A stretch of DNA of 64,000 bases from Curtobacterium guangdongense (GTDB lineage Bacteria > Actinomycetota > Actinomycetes > Actinomycetales > Microbacteriaceae), in assembly GCF_049341845.1 (NCBI RefSeq), contig NZ_JBMPIT010000003.1, positions 62,001-126,000 on the forward strand, given 5' to 3'. The translations under genes were made by a program, and so were the position numbers. The stretch's first letter is position 1, and every line of letters begins with the position of its first letter. Below the pieces are notes generated by a model. The model saw only the letters and a program-made list of their open reading frames with translations. It was not told the origin of the DNA and searched no databases. Positions 14,467 to 22,756 of this stretch are shown one piece after another.

Positions 14467-15945
14467 TCACACCACCGCGGCCAACGACCCCTGCACACCC
14501 GTCGACGCCCCACCGACCCGGTCCCACGCCCGCTCGAGCACGTCGACGAGCCGCACCCGGTCCGCAGGCGGCATCGTGAACGGCACCCGGAGGAACCGCT
14601 CGAAGCCACCGTCCGGCCCGAAGACCCCGCCGGACGCGAGCACCACCCCCTCGGTACGCGCCGCGAGCACCAGCGCGCTCGACACGGGCCGCCCGAGCCC
14701 GACCCACGTCGTCAACCCGCCGGCCGGGGACGGGACGTCCCAATCCGGGAGCCGCGCGCGCAACGCCCCCACGACCTCGTCGCGACCCTGTCTCAGGTAC
14801 TCGCGCCGAGCCTCCAGGACGGCGTCGGTCCGCGGGACGAGCTCCCTGGCGACCAGCTGGTCGAGGACGGGCGTGCCGAGGTCGCCCGTCGGGCGGGCGA
14901 GCAGCAGGCGCTGCAGCAGGTCGGGCGACGCGCGGATCCAACCGATCCGCAGGCCGCCCCAGAAGACCTTGTCGGCGGACCCGATCATCACGACGGACGC
15001 ACCAGAACCGGCGGACCCGGCGGAACGGGCAGACCCGGCCAACGCCGCCAACGGCACCGACGCCTCCCCGTCGATCCGCAGCTCCCCCATGGTCTCGTCC
15101 GCGATGACCGTCGTGCCCGTCGACGCCGCGACGGAGAGCAACACGGACCGCACCGACGCCGACATCGACGCCCCCGTCGGGTTGTGCAGCTCCGGCATGA
15201 CGTAGGCCACCGCGGGCGCCGACCGCCGCAACGCCGTCTCGAGCACCCCGACGTCCCACCCCGAGCGCGCGTCGACGGGCACGCCGACGAGTCGACCGCC
15301 GGCCTCGCGGAAGGCCTCGTGCGCGTGCGGGTAGGTCGGCGACTCGACGAGGACGGCGTCACCGCGACGGACCAGCACCCTCGCGAGCAGGGCGATCGCG
15401 TGCTGCGCCCCGATGGTCACGACGATCTCCGACGCGTCGGTCGGCAGGCCTCGAGCGGTGTACCGCGCCGCGATGGCCGCACGCAGCCCCGGGTCCCCGA
15501 CGGTGTCGTACCCGATGCCGGCGAGCGCCGCCGGCACGTGCCGCATCGCCCGTTCGACGGCCTCGGCGACCCCGGGTGCCGAATGCAGGGCCGCCTTGCG
15601 GAGGTCGAGCACGTCGCCGGACACCACGCCGCCGAGCCGCTCGGGGTCCGGCCGTCCCGCGAGGTCCCGCGGCAACCGCACGACACTGCCCGATCCACGC
15701 AGGGACACCAGGTAGCCGGAGTCGCGCAGCCGGGCGTACGCGTTCGCCACGGTGGTCCTGGACACGCCGAGCGCCTCCGCCAGCCCCCGCTCGGCGGGCA
15801 TCCTGGCGCCGAGCGGGATCCGCCCGTCGATCACGAGCACGCGGATCGCGTCGGCGAGGGCCTCGTACGCGGGGGCGTCGGAGCCGTCGCGCCACTCGTG
15901 GAGCAGGAGCGCTGCGGAGCGGGAACTGAGGAGGACCGGCGTCAT
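14467..15945 (-). CDS. MocR-family regulator (GntR domain fused to PLP aminotransferase fold), YczR-like
   Basis: This transcription factor has 492 residues. An N-terminal GntR winged helix is at about 24-90 (AERGLAEALGVSRTTVANAY). A fold-type-I aminotransferase domain follows with HNPTG (254-258), Asp283 (IADETMGE) and the PLP Lys326 (GSADKVFWGG). In MocR regulators PLP acts as the effector. The divergent neighbour is yczE, the same pairing as the YczR-YczE type. A shared dyad lies between them. TAGCGT at 15952-15957, 6 bases before the ATG, suggests a leaderless mRNA. Confidence 0.92.
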   Translation of the reverse strand: MTPVLLSSRSAALLLHEWRDGSDAPAYEALADAIRVLVIDGRIPLGARMPAERGLAEALGVSRTTVANAYARLRDSGYLVSLRGSGSVVRLPRDLAGRPDPERLGGVVSGDVLDLRKAALHSAPGVAEAVERAMRHVPAALAGIGYDTVGDPGLRAAIAARYTARGLPTDASEIVVTIGAQHAIALLARVLVRRGDAVLVESPTYPHAHEAFREAGGRLVGVPVDARSGWDVGVLETALRRSAPAVAYVMPELHNPTGASMSASVRSVLLSVAASTGTTVIADETMGELRIDGEASVPLAALAGSARSAGSAGSGASVVMIGSADKVFWGGLRIGWIRASPDLLQRLLLARPTGDLGTPVLDQLVARELVPRTDAVLEARREYLRQGRDEVVGALRARLPDWDVPSPAGGLTTWVGLGRPVSSALVLAARTEGVVLASGGVFGPDGGFERFLRVPFTMPPADRVRLVDVLERAWDRVGGASTGVQGSLAAVV

Positions 15946-15961
15946 GGATCCACGCTAGCGC

Positions 15962-15988
15962 AATTGGCTCTCGACCAGCAGTCCAATC
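15962..15988. promoter_or_regulatory. Candidate MocR/YczR operator between the regulator and yczE
   Basis: ATTGGCT at 15963-15969 and AGTCCAAT at 15980-15987 form an inverted repeat with near-identical arms (ATTGG(A)CT). It lies in the 61-base gap between the two divergent starts and over the -35 region expected for the regulator gene, so one site could control both genes. Confidence 0.6.
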
Positions 15989-16006
15989 CCCGCGAGCATC
16001 GGAGCC

Positions 16007-16669
16007 ATGTCCCGCCCCGCCGCCCTCACGCTCCGCTTCGCCCAGCTCTTCGTCGGCCTGTTCCTCTACGGCGCCTCCACGGCCCTGCAGGTCCGAGCGG
16101 TCGTGGGCGTGAGTTCGTGGACGGTCCTGACCGAGGGCCTGGAGAACGTGGTGCCGTGGTCGTTCGGCCTGATCACGGCGGTTTCGAGCGGCGTCATCCT
16201 GCTGTTCTGGATCCCGCTCCGTCAGAAGCCCGGCATCGGCACGTTGCTCAACGCCCTGGCGATCGGTCCGTCGGCCGACCTGGTGCTCTGGCTCGTCCCG
16301 ACGCCGGCGGACCTCCTCGGCAGGATCGGGTTGTTCGTCGCCGGACTGCTCCTGCTGGCCGTCGCGACCGCGTTCTACATCGGCGCCGGGTTCGGCACGG
16401 GTGCTCGCGACGGGCTGATGGTCGGGCTGCACGAGCGACTCGGCTGGCCGATCTGGCTCGCACGCACCCTGGTCGAGGTCACGGTCGTGATCGTCGGCTG
16501 GTTCCTCGGCGGTGACGTCGGCGTCGGCACGGTGATCGCCGCGTTCGCGATCGGCCCGATGGTCCAGCCGCTCATGCCGCTCTTCCGCCGGTTCCCGTGG
16601 AGCCCCGACCGGGCACCCGGCCTGGAGGCCCGCCCCACCCCCGCCACGGAGCCCACGCCCGTCCCGTGA
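16007..16669 (+). CDS. yczE: YczE/YitT-like membrane protein
   Basis: This integral membrane protein of 220 residues has five or six TM segments. FVGLFLYGASTALQVRA and GFGTGARDGLMVGLHERLG are recurrent motifs of the YczE/YitT family. Its function is not established. It is conserved next to MocR regulators of the YczR type, which are thought to control it; that pairing is seen here. The ATG is preceded by GGAG at short spacing. A family A hairpin follows the stop. Confidence 0.8.
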   Translation: MSRPAALTLRFAQLFVGLFLYGASTALQVRAVVGVSSWTVLTEGLENVVPWSFGLITAVSSGVILLFWIPLRQKPGIGTLLNALAIGPSADLVLWLVPTPADLLGRIGLFVAGLLLLAVATAFYIGAGFGTGARDGLMVGLHERLGWPIWLARTLVEVTVVIVGWFLGGDVGVGTVIAAFAIGPMVQPLMPLFRRFPWSPDRAPGLEARPTPATEPTPVP

Positions 16670-16693
16670 CCGGCCCATTCCTCCACCCTCGGG

Positions 16694-16756
16694 CATCGAG
16701 GGAACAGAAAACGTCGGGTCGCCTGCGCGCACCCGACGTTTTCTGTTCCCTCGATG
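16694..16756. repeat. Long intergenic hairpin, family A copy 2
   Basis: The 26-base arms (16694-16719, 16731-16756) pair perfectly around an 11-base loop. Arm positions that are TG/CA in copy 1 are AC/GT here. It lies between two genes of the same strand, after yczE and before the PadR-DUF4097 promoter. Confidence 0.9.
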
Positions 16757-16783
16757 GGGAGGGGAACGGGAAGCGCGGAACGC

Positions 16784-16838
16784 TTGCGGATCCGTGAGAC
16801 GCGATATAACGTGTCGTCACCAGACGCGATACATCGCG
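16784..16838 (+). promoter_or_regulatory. Promoter and PadR-type operators of the DUF4097-padR operon
   Basis: GACGCGATATAACGTG (16798-16813) contains a TATAAC -10. TTGCGG (16784-16789) is a possible -35, although the 15-base spacer is short. CGCGATACATCGCG (16825-16838) is a near-perfect dyad with the same GCGATA half-site. Two copies over and just after the -10 fit autorepression by the PadR protein encoded two genes on. Confidence 0.6.
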
Positions 16839-16854
16839 AGTTCGAGGAGACAAC

Positions 16855-17691
16855 ATGGCTCAGGAGAAGTGGCTCGTCGAGGAGCCCAAGGTCATCGACA
16901 CCGGCAGCGTCCGGTCACTGCGCGTCGGCCTCGTCGGCGGGCAGGTCGACGTCGTCGCCCACGACGAACCCACCGCACGCGTCGAGATCCACAGCGTGTC
17001 CGGCAAGCCGATGAAGATCGAGCTCGACGGCGACACCCTCACGGTCGACCACCCGCAGATCCGCTGGGACGACCCGATCGGCTTCCTCAAGTCGTTCCGC
17101 GGCAAGGCGCACGCCGACGTCAGCATCCTGGTCCCCCGCGACGCCGGCGTGACCCTCGGCGTCGTCTCGGCCGGCGCGCTGCTGTCCGGCACGAACCGCG
17201 GCGCCACGCTCAACACCGTCTCCGGTGACCTCGTCGTGGACGGTGTCGCGGGCGACGTCACCGTCAACGCGGTGTCCGGTACGACCACCATGCGCGACCT
17301 CGACGGCGCCCTCACGGTGCACACCGTCTCGGGCGACGTCGTCGCGACCGGTGAGATCCCGCGGTTCTCGGCCGACGGTGTCTCCGCCGACGTGGTGCTC
17401 GACCTGCACGGCACGCCGGACTCGGCGCGCGTCAACACGGTGTCCGGCTCGGTGAGCGTCCGGCTCGAGGACGGCGTCGCCTTCCAGTGCACCGTCAGCA
17501 CGGCGTCCGGCAAGCTCCAGTTCGACGACGCGGAGATCAAGGGCGTCAGGGGCTCGTACGTCAAGCAGGGCGGGGAGCTCTCCGGGCAGTGGCTCGACCT
17601 CCGGGTGAACTCGGTGTCCGGGGACATCGCCGTGCTGCACGCTCCGCCCGCGACGACGGCAGCGGCGACCGAGAGCGAGGTGTTCGAATGA
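16855..17691 (+). CDS. DUF4097 family beta-helix protein
   Basis: This protein of 278 residues is built of short repeated strands: VSGDLVVDGVAGDVTVNAVSG, VHTVSGDVVATG, VNTVSGSVSV, VNSVSGDIAVL. This is the right-handed beta-solenoid pattern of DUF4097. It has no signal peptide, so it is probably cytoplasmic or membrane-peripheral. It overlaps padR by ATGA. Such DUF4097-PadR pairs often respond to envelope stress in Gram-positives; that role is inference here. The start MAQEKW has a GAGGAGA ribosome site. Confidence 0.8.
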   Translation: MAQEKWLVEEPKVIDTGSVRSLRVGLVGGQVDVVAHDEPTARVEIHSVSGKPMKIELDGDTLTVDHPQIRWDDPIGFLKSFRGKAHADVSILVPRDAGVTLGVVSAGALLSGTNRGATLNTVSGDLVVDGVAGDVTVNAVSGTTTMRDLDGALTVHTVSGDVVATGEIPRFSADGVSADVVLDLHGTPDSARVNTVSGSVSVRLEDGVAFQCTVSTASGKLQFDDAEIKGVRGSYVKQGGELSGQWLDLRVNSVSGDIAVLHAPPATTAAATESEVFE

Positions 17692-18275
17692 GTCCGGTCT
17701 TCGCCCACGGCCACCTGCGCCTGTACCTGCTCGTCCTGCTCGCCGACCACCCGATGCACGGGTACGAGGTCATCCAGGCCCTCGGGGACCGCTTCGGCGG
17801 CACGTACGTCCCGAGCGCCGGCACGGTCTACCCGCGCCTGGCGAAGCTGGAGGAGGACGGCCTCGTCTCCAAGACCGCCGACGGCCGCAAGACCGTCTAC
17901 GCGATCACCGATGCTGGTCGCGCCGAGCTCACCGCACGCGCCGACGAGATCGCCTCGCTCGAGGCCGGCGTCAACGACTCGGTGAAGTCCCTCGCTGACG
18001 GAGTCCGTGCCTCGGTCAGCGACGCGATGCGGTCCCTGCGCGCCGACCTCGCCGCGTCCGCGCAGTCGACGAACGCGCAGTCGACGAACACGGAAGAACC
18101 CGTCTCCGTCCCGTCCGAGAGCGCCCGCGCCCTCCGCGAGCTCGAGATGGCACTGTCGTCGTTCCGGCAGCAGGTCCGCGCCGACCTGCGCCGCCGTGCG
18201 ACACGTGGCACGCTCACCGCGGACACGGTGACGCGCCTGCGCGACGGCCTCGAGGAGCTCCGCAAGTCCCTCTGA
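17688..18275 (+). CDS. PadR family transcriptional regulator
   Basis: This winged-helix repressor has 195 residues. The N-terminal PadR domain (about 8-85) contains HPMHGYEVIQAL, SAGTVYPRLAKLEEDGLV and a wing ending GRKTVYAITDAG. The C-terminal half (about 90-195) is a long helical, coiled-coil-like extension rich in Ala/Arg/Ser. It is translationally coupled to the upstream DUF4097 gene (ATGA). The likely operators are at 16798-16838. The effector is unknown. Confidence 0.9.
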   Translation: MSPVFAHGHLRLYLLVLLADHPMHGYEVIQALGDRFGGTYVPSAGTVYPRLAKLEEDGLVSKTADGRKTVYAITDAGRAELTARADEIASLEAGVNDSVKSLADGVRASVSDAMRSLRADLAASAQSTNAQSTNTEEPVSVPSESARALRELEMALSSFRQQVRADLRRRATRGTLTADTVTRLRDGLEELRKSL

Positions 18276-18327
18276 GCCCGCGCCGGCGGGGCGGTGGCGG
18301 CCACGGCCTCCCGTCCGTCCGCCCGTT

Positions 18328-18387
18328 GCACAACCGGAAGCACTCCGCACCACGGAAACTCGTGGCGCGGAGTGCTTTCGGTTGTGC
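18328..18387. terminator. Long hairpin between convergent padR and merR genes
   Basis: Arms GCACAACCGGAAGCACTCCG and its complement at 18367-18387 pair with one mismatch, and an inner CCACG/CGTGG stem extends them. It lies between convergent genes and has no T-tract. It is unrelated in sequence to hairpin families A and B. Confidence 0.65.
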
Positions 18388-18415
18388 GGGAGCAAACCGC
18401 GCCGCGCCGCGCCGC

Positions 18416-19204
18416 CTACAACGCCGCGTCGGCGAACGCGTGCATCGCGTCACGCAACGCGCGCGACGCACCGGCGCCCGCCCACTCGTACGCGTGCGTG
18501 AACCGCTCGTCCGCGACGTACATGTCGGCGAGCGTGCGGAACCGCTCAGCGGTGAGCTCGGCGGGCGGGGTCGCCTGCGCGAGCCACGCGAACTGCCGAC
18601 GAGCCAGCGCGACCCCCTGATCCGACGACGGCCCCGCGCCGGACGCGGCGAGCGCTGCCGCATCGGACGCGATGGCGCGCTGCTCGGCCTGGAACGCCTC
18701 CTTGCCGGCCGCGTCCTTCGCGTCCCACCAGGTCGTGCCGCGCCGCCACGCGTCCGCGCCCCAGCGTTCCTCGACCTCGGCGCGGAACCGCGACTGGTCG
18801 AAACCGTCGAACGTGTCGTCCGTGTCCATGTCCTCTCCCTTCCGGAGTCTCGTGATGGTGGTGCGCACGGCGGCGAGCTGCCGAGCGAGTCGATCCCGCT
18901 CGCGTTCCAGCCACGCCACGTGCGCGGTGAGGGCGGCGACGTCGTCGAGCTCGCCGTCGAGGACCTCGCGGATCGCCGGCAGCCCGAGCCCGAGGCCCCG
19001 GAGCAGCAGGATGCGCTGCAGCCGGACGAGCGCACGGTCGTCGTACCGGCGGAGCCCGCCGTCGCCGACCGCCGTGGCCGGGAGCAGTCCGATGGCGTCG
19101 TAGTGCCGGAGCGTCCTGCTCGACACCCCTGCCGAACGCGCCACGTCGGCGATGCCGTGCGGTGCTTTGGCAGCTGGCGACGCCGTGTCTGTCGATTCCC
19201 TCAT
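18416..19204 (-). CDS. MerR family regulator with TipAS effector domain
   Basis: This protein of 262 residues is of the TipA type. The MerR DNA-binding domain (about 17-90) reads GIADVARSAGVSSRTLRHYDAIGLL. A dimerisation coiled coil follows (WLERERDRLARQLAAVR) and then a C-terminal TipAS-like all-helical domain (about 130-262). TipAS domains bind thiopeptides and other ligands and induce export genes. The gene has its own MerR-style promoter: 19-base spacer with a 19-bp dyad inside, and a -10 only 7 bases before the ATG. An in-frame upstream extension exists but would run through that promoter, so I reject it. Confidence 0.88.
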   Translation of the reverse strand: MRESTDTASPAAKAPHGIADVARSAGVSSRTLRHYDAIGLLPATAVGDGGLRRYDDRALVRLQRILLLRGLGLGLPAIREVLDGELDDVAALTAHVAWLERERDRLARQLAAVRTTITRLRKGEDMDTDDTFDGFDQSRFRAEVEERWGADAWRRGTTWWDAKDAAGKEAFQAEQRAIASDAAALAASGAGPSSDQGVALARRQFAWLAQATPPAELTAERFRTLADMYVADERFTHAYEWAGAGASRALRDAMHAFADAAL

Positions 19205-19211
19205 GGAGACG

Positions 19212-19242
19212 ACGGTAGAGGTTGACGCAGCGTCAACCGCAA
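19212..19242 (-). promoter_or_regulatory. MerR-type promoter with 19-bp dyad
   Basis: On the minus strand TTGCGG (19237-19242) and TACCGT (19212-19217) are separated by a 19-base spacer holding GGTTGACGCTGCGTCAACC (19220-19238 on the plus strand), a perfect dyad. The long spacer with a central dyad is the textbook MerR-activated layout. The -10 ends 7 bases before the ATG. Confidence 0.75.
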
Positions 19243-19343
19243 GGGGTTTCGGGGGATCCGTCGGGGTCGCGTTCGACGGAAGCGGAATACCGACCCCTCG
19301 ACCCGTGTTGACTCGCGCCCGGAATTGAGTAGGTTTGCCGCTC

Positions 19344-21575
19344 GTGACGAACGAGATCCGGTCGCTGAAGTCGCGACTGATCGGGGATCCCCTCCCCTCC
19401 GAGAAGCTCGAAGGACAGCTCCTCCCGAAGCACCTGGCACTGCCGATCTTCGCGAGCGACCCGCTGTCCAGCGTGGCGTACGCGCCGCAGGAGCTCCTCA
19501 TGATCCTGCTGCTCGGCGGGATGTCGTTCCTCACCTTCGCGCCGTGGGTCGCCGCGCTCGTGGTCCTGCTGCTCTTGGTGGTCGTCGCCTCCTACCGGCA
19601 GCTCATCAAGGCGTACCCGTCCGGCGGCGGCGACTACGAGGTCGCGCACCGGAACCTCGGCGAGAAGGCCGGGCTCGTCGTGGCGAGTGCCCTGCTCGTC
19701 GACTACGTGATGACGGTCGCCGTGTCGGTGGCCTCAGGCGTGGACAACATCATCTCCGCGCTCCCGGTGCTCAACGAGTTCCGCGTCGAGCTCGCACTCG
19801 TCTTCGTCATCCTGCTCGCGGCCGCGAACCTCCGCGGCGTGCGGGAGTCGAGCAAGGCCTTCGCCGTCCCGACCTACCTGTTCGTGGCGAGCGTGTTCGT
19901 CATGGTCGTCACCGGCCTGATCCGGGTCCTCGCGGGGAACGCCCCCGTGGCCGAGTCCGCCGCGTACACGGTGCAAAACGTCGAGCACACGACGCAGGCG
20001 GCGTTCATCCTGTTGCTCCTGCGTGCCTTCGCGTCCGGCTGTTCGGCGCTGACCGGCGTCGAGGCGATCGCGAACGGTGTGCAGGCCTTCCGCCGGCCGA
20101 AGGTCAAGAACGCCCAGATGACGCTCGTGTTCATGGGCGGCATCGCGATCGTCCTGTTCGTCGGCCTCATCACCCTGGCGCTGGTGTCCCGCGTGCACTA
20201 CGCCGAGAGTGCCTGCGACCTGCAGGGCTTCGCGAACTGTGCCACGACGCCGCAGCGTTCCCTCATCGCCCAGATCGCGTCGGCGACGTTCGGGAACAAC
20301 ACCATCCTGTTCTTCGTCATCCAGGCCACGACCGCCGCGGTCCTGCTCCTCGCCGCGAACACCGCGTTCAACGGCTTCCCGCTGCTCGGCTCCATCCTGG
20401 CGCGCGACTCCTACGCACCGAAGGCCCTCTCCACCCGCGGCGACCGCCTCATCTACTCGAACGGCGTCATCGTGCTGGCGCTCGTCGCGGCCGCGCTGCT
20501 CGTGGTCTACCGGGCGAACGTCACGAGCCTGATCCAGCTCTACATCATCGGCGTCTTCGTGTCGTTCACGCTCGGGCAGACGGGCATGGTGCGGCACTGG
20601 ACCCGGCTGCTGCGCGAGGACCGCGCCGGCACGGCGACGGAACCCGTGAACCGCGGCCAGGTCATCCGCTCCCGGCTCATCAACGCGACGGGCGCCACGT
20701 TCACCTTCGTCGTCCTCGTCATCGTCACGATCACGAAGTTCACGCACGGGGCGTGGCTGGTCTTCGTCATCATGCCGGTCCTGTTCGTGCTGATGCTCGG
20801 TGTGAACCGCTACTACCGCGACGTGAAGCACGAGATCGAGGCGGACGTCGAGACGGAGTTCGGCGCGACGGGCGACCACGCGATCGTCCTCGTGAACAAG
20901 CTGCAGAAGCCGGTGCTCAAGGCACTCGACTACGCCATCGCCGCGAAGCACGCCGGCCTCGAGGCGGTGCACGTCGCCATCGACGACACCGAAGCAGCAC
21001 TCCTCCGCGAACAATGGGCCGAGCACGGCATCGAGGTCCCGCTCACGATCGTCCCGAGCCCGTACCGCGACATCTCGATGCCGCTGATCAAGTACATCAA
21101 GGCGCACCGGATGGAGCACGGCTCCGAGGTCGTCACGGTCTACACCCCCGTCTTCGTCGTCGGTCACTGGTGGGAGGGACTCCTCCACAACCACCGCGGC
21201 CGTCGCATCCGCAAGAAGCTCCTGCTCGTGCACGGCGTCACCGTGGCGCTGGTGCCGTGGCTCCTCGACTCGTCGGAGCTGCTCTACGGCCGTCGCTCGC
21301 GGCCCTTCCCCGGCCAGGAGCGCCGTGGCGAGCCCGTCCGACCGGCGCTCCGCCGCTCGCCGAACGGCGTGTTCCGCAGCGAGGAAGAGGACCGCGTGCT
21401 GCGTTCCGACCAGCGCAACAACCTGCTCAGCCCCGCACAACGGGCCAGCATGCAGTCGCGGCGCGCGAGCCGACCGGCCGGACCGGCCGACGGGGTGGAC
21501 CCGGCCCACTGCACCGGTGAGATGCAGGTCCTGGTGCCGGCGTCCCCCGGACGCACGCCGACGTCTGCGGAGTGA
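19344..21575 (+). CDS. APC family amino acid permease with cytosolic C-terminal domain
   Basis: This integral membrane transporter of 743 residues has about twelve TM segments in the first 470 residues. LPIFASDPLSSVAYAPQE near the N-terminus is the unwound TM1 signature of the APC superfamily. The C-terminal part (about 500-640) resembles a UspA-like nucleotide-binding domain (AGLEAVHVAIDD) and is followed by a disordered Arg/Ser tail. The GTG at 19344 is preferred over a TTG three codons upstream because TTGACT (19308-19313) and TAGGTT (19330-19335) place the transcript start at the GTG. The substrate is unknown. Confidence 0.85.
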   Translation: MTNEIRSLKSRLIGDPLPSEKLEGQLLPKHLALPIFASDPLSSVAYAPQELLMILLLGGMSFLTFAPWVAALVVLLLLVVVASYRQLIKAYPSGGGDYEVAHRNLGEKAGLVVASALLVDYVMTVAVSVASGVDNIISALPVLNEFRVELALVFVILLAAANLRGVRESSKAFAVPTYLFVASVFVMVVTGLIRVLAGNAPVAESAAYTVQNVEHTTQAAFILLLLRAFASGCSALTGVEAIANGVQAFRRPKVKNAQMTLVFMGGIAIVLFVGLITLALVSRVHYAESACDLQGFANCATTPQRSLIAQIASATFGNNTILFFVIQATTAAVLLLAANTAFNGFPLLGSILARDSYAPKALSTRGDRLIYSNGVIVLALVAAALLVVYRANVTSLIQLYIIGVFVSFTLGQTGMVRHWTRLLREDRAGTATEPVNRGQVIRSRLINATGATFTFVVLVIVTITKFTHGAWLVFVIMPVLFVLMLGVNRYYRDVKHEIEADVETEFGATGDHAIVLVNKLQKPVLKALDYAIAAKHAGLEAVHVAIDDTEAALLREQWAEHGIEVPLTIVPSPYRDISMPLIKYIKAHRMEHGSEVVTVYTPVFVVGHWWEGLLHNHRGRRIRKKLLLVHGVTVALVPWLLDSSELLYGRRSRPFPGQERRGEPVRPALRRSPNGVFRSEEEDRVLRSDQRNNLLSPAQRASMQSRRASRPAGPADGVDPAHCTGEMQVLVPASPGRTPTSAE

Positions 21576-21605
21576 TCCGCGCCTCCCGGCATACGATCTG
21601 AACCC

Positions 21606-22340
21606 ATGACCGACGCACCCGACCTGCGCACCTTCGCGACGTTCGACGGCCACGGCGGCAAGGTGTCCAAGCGCGTCGAGGTCCTCGACCACTCCGACGA
21701 CCGGTACGAGGGGCTCGTCGCGGTGCGCGGCGAGCACCCGATCGGCGCGCTCGACGAGCGACCGGTCGGCTCCGCGAGCATCGGCTGGGTCGACCCGGCC
21801 ACCCTCCGCGACTGGTACCGGCCGGACCGGATCGTGGTGTCCTCGCTCGAGGCACGTCGCTCCGACCTGCAACCCGGCACGTACGCGGACACGCGTGGAC
21901 GCGGTCGCGTCCGCATCGACGGCCTGGAGGCTCACCTCGGCCCCGACGGTCGGCCAGCGTTCCGCGCACTGGCCGGGTCAGGAGTCGTGGACATGCCGCT
22001 GCCGAAGGACCAGGTGGTCCGACTGGTCGTCGTCACCGCTGACGCGGTGACCGCCTCCGGCGCGGCCGGCGTGGAGATCGTGACGACGCCGATCAGCCCG
22101 CTCCTCGCTCCGGGGACGTACCCGGCGTACGCGGACGACGTGCCGGGGCTCCCGCCGCGGCCCGCGTCCGGTCGGGTGAGCGTGTCCGCCGCGGTGCTGC
22201 TGGACGGGGCGCTGTCCCCGGTCGAGCGGCTCGACGAGCCGGGCAACACGCTCTGGATCACGCGCGACGGTCGGTCGGTGCCGATCGCGGCGAACGAGGT
22301 CGGGCCCGACCTGGTGCGGTACACGGCGGTACCTGTCTGA
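21606..22340 (+). CDS. Hypothetical protein
   Basis: This soluble protein of 244 residues with no signal peptide or TM is not recognised. It is rich in Val, Asp, Arg and Pro with beta-strand character. Two short repeats are visible: LQPGTYADTRGRGRVRI and LAPGTYPAYADDVP, each followed by a VR/VS strand, which suggests two similar sub-domains. TACGAT at 21592-21597 lies 8 bases before the ATG, fitting a leaderless mRNA. It follows the APC transporter gene by 30 bases and may be read through from it. Confidence 0.7.
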   Translation: MTDAPDLRTFATFDGHGGKVSKRVEVLDHSDDRYEGLVAVRGEHPIGALDERPVGSASIGWVDPATLRDWYRPDRIVVSSLEARRSDLQPGTYADTRGRGRVRIDGLEAHLGPDGRPAFRALAGSGVVDMPLPKDQVVRLVVVTADAVTASGAAGVEIVTTPISPLLAPGTYPAYADDVPGLPPRPASGRVSVSAAVLLDGALSPVERLDEPGNTLWITRDGRSVPIAANEVGPDLVRYTAVPV

Positions 22341-22406
22341 GCTTTGTCCCCCGTGGGGCCGTCCGGGCTGACCGTGGTGTCGTGGGTCGCGCGTAGCGTC
22401 CCGGGC

Positions 22407-22643
22407 ATGAGTGACAGCACTGGTGAGACCCTCGGCGGCGCCCGCCCCGACCCCACGACCGACGCGAGCAAGGACCCGGAGACCTGGGTCACCGGTGACG
22501 AGCCGATGACCGGGCCGCAGCGGAGCTACCTCGACACCCTGGCGCGCGAAGCCGGCGAGGAACTGCCCGCGGACCTGACCAAGGCCGAGGCCTCGGAGCA
22601 CATCGACCGGCTGCAGGCGAAGACGGGGCGCGGCGACTCCTGA
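22407..22643 (+). CDS. DUF3072 family small protein
   Basis: This protein of 78 residues has an acidic N-terminal half. The core TGPQRSYLDTLAREAGEELPADLTKAEASEHIDRLQ is the DUF3072 helix-turn-helix-like signature. It is probably cytoplasmic and its role is unknown. TAGCGT at 22394-22399 lies 7 bases before the ATG and there is no Shine-Dalgarno. Confidence 0.8.
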   Translation: MSDSTGETLGGARPDPTTDASKDPETWVTGDEPMTGPQRSYLDTLAREAGEELPADLTKAEASEHIDRLQAKTGRGDS

Positions 22644-22756
22644 CGCTCCCGGGTCCCTTGTTCTGGGGACCCGGGGCTGGGGATGTCCTGGCGATACCCG
22701 GGCAGACCCCCGAACGAGGGGTGATCGGTGACGCGTCACTGGTTACGGTCGGGGCC

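Noticed and set aside
13685..15259. A single 524-codon minus-strand gene
   Set aside because: Its 5' part is antisense to nothing real and lies in a different frame over the MocR gene. Only the last 216 codons look like a membrane protein.
18416..19534. MerR gene starting at 19534
   Set aside because: The extension would run through a MerR-type promoter with a dyad and into the divergent transporter gene.
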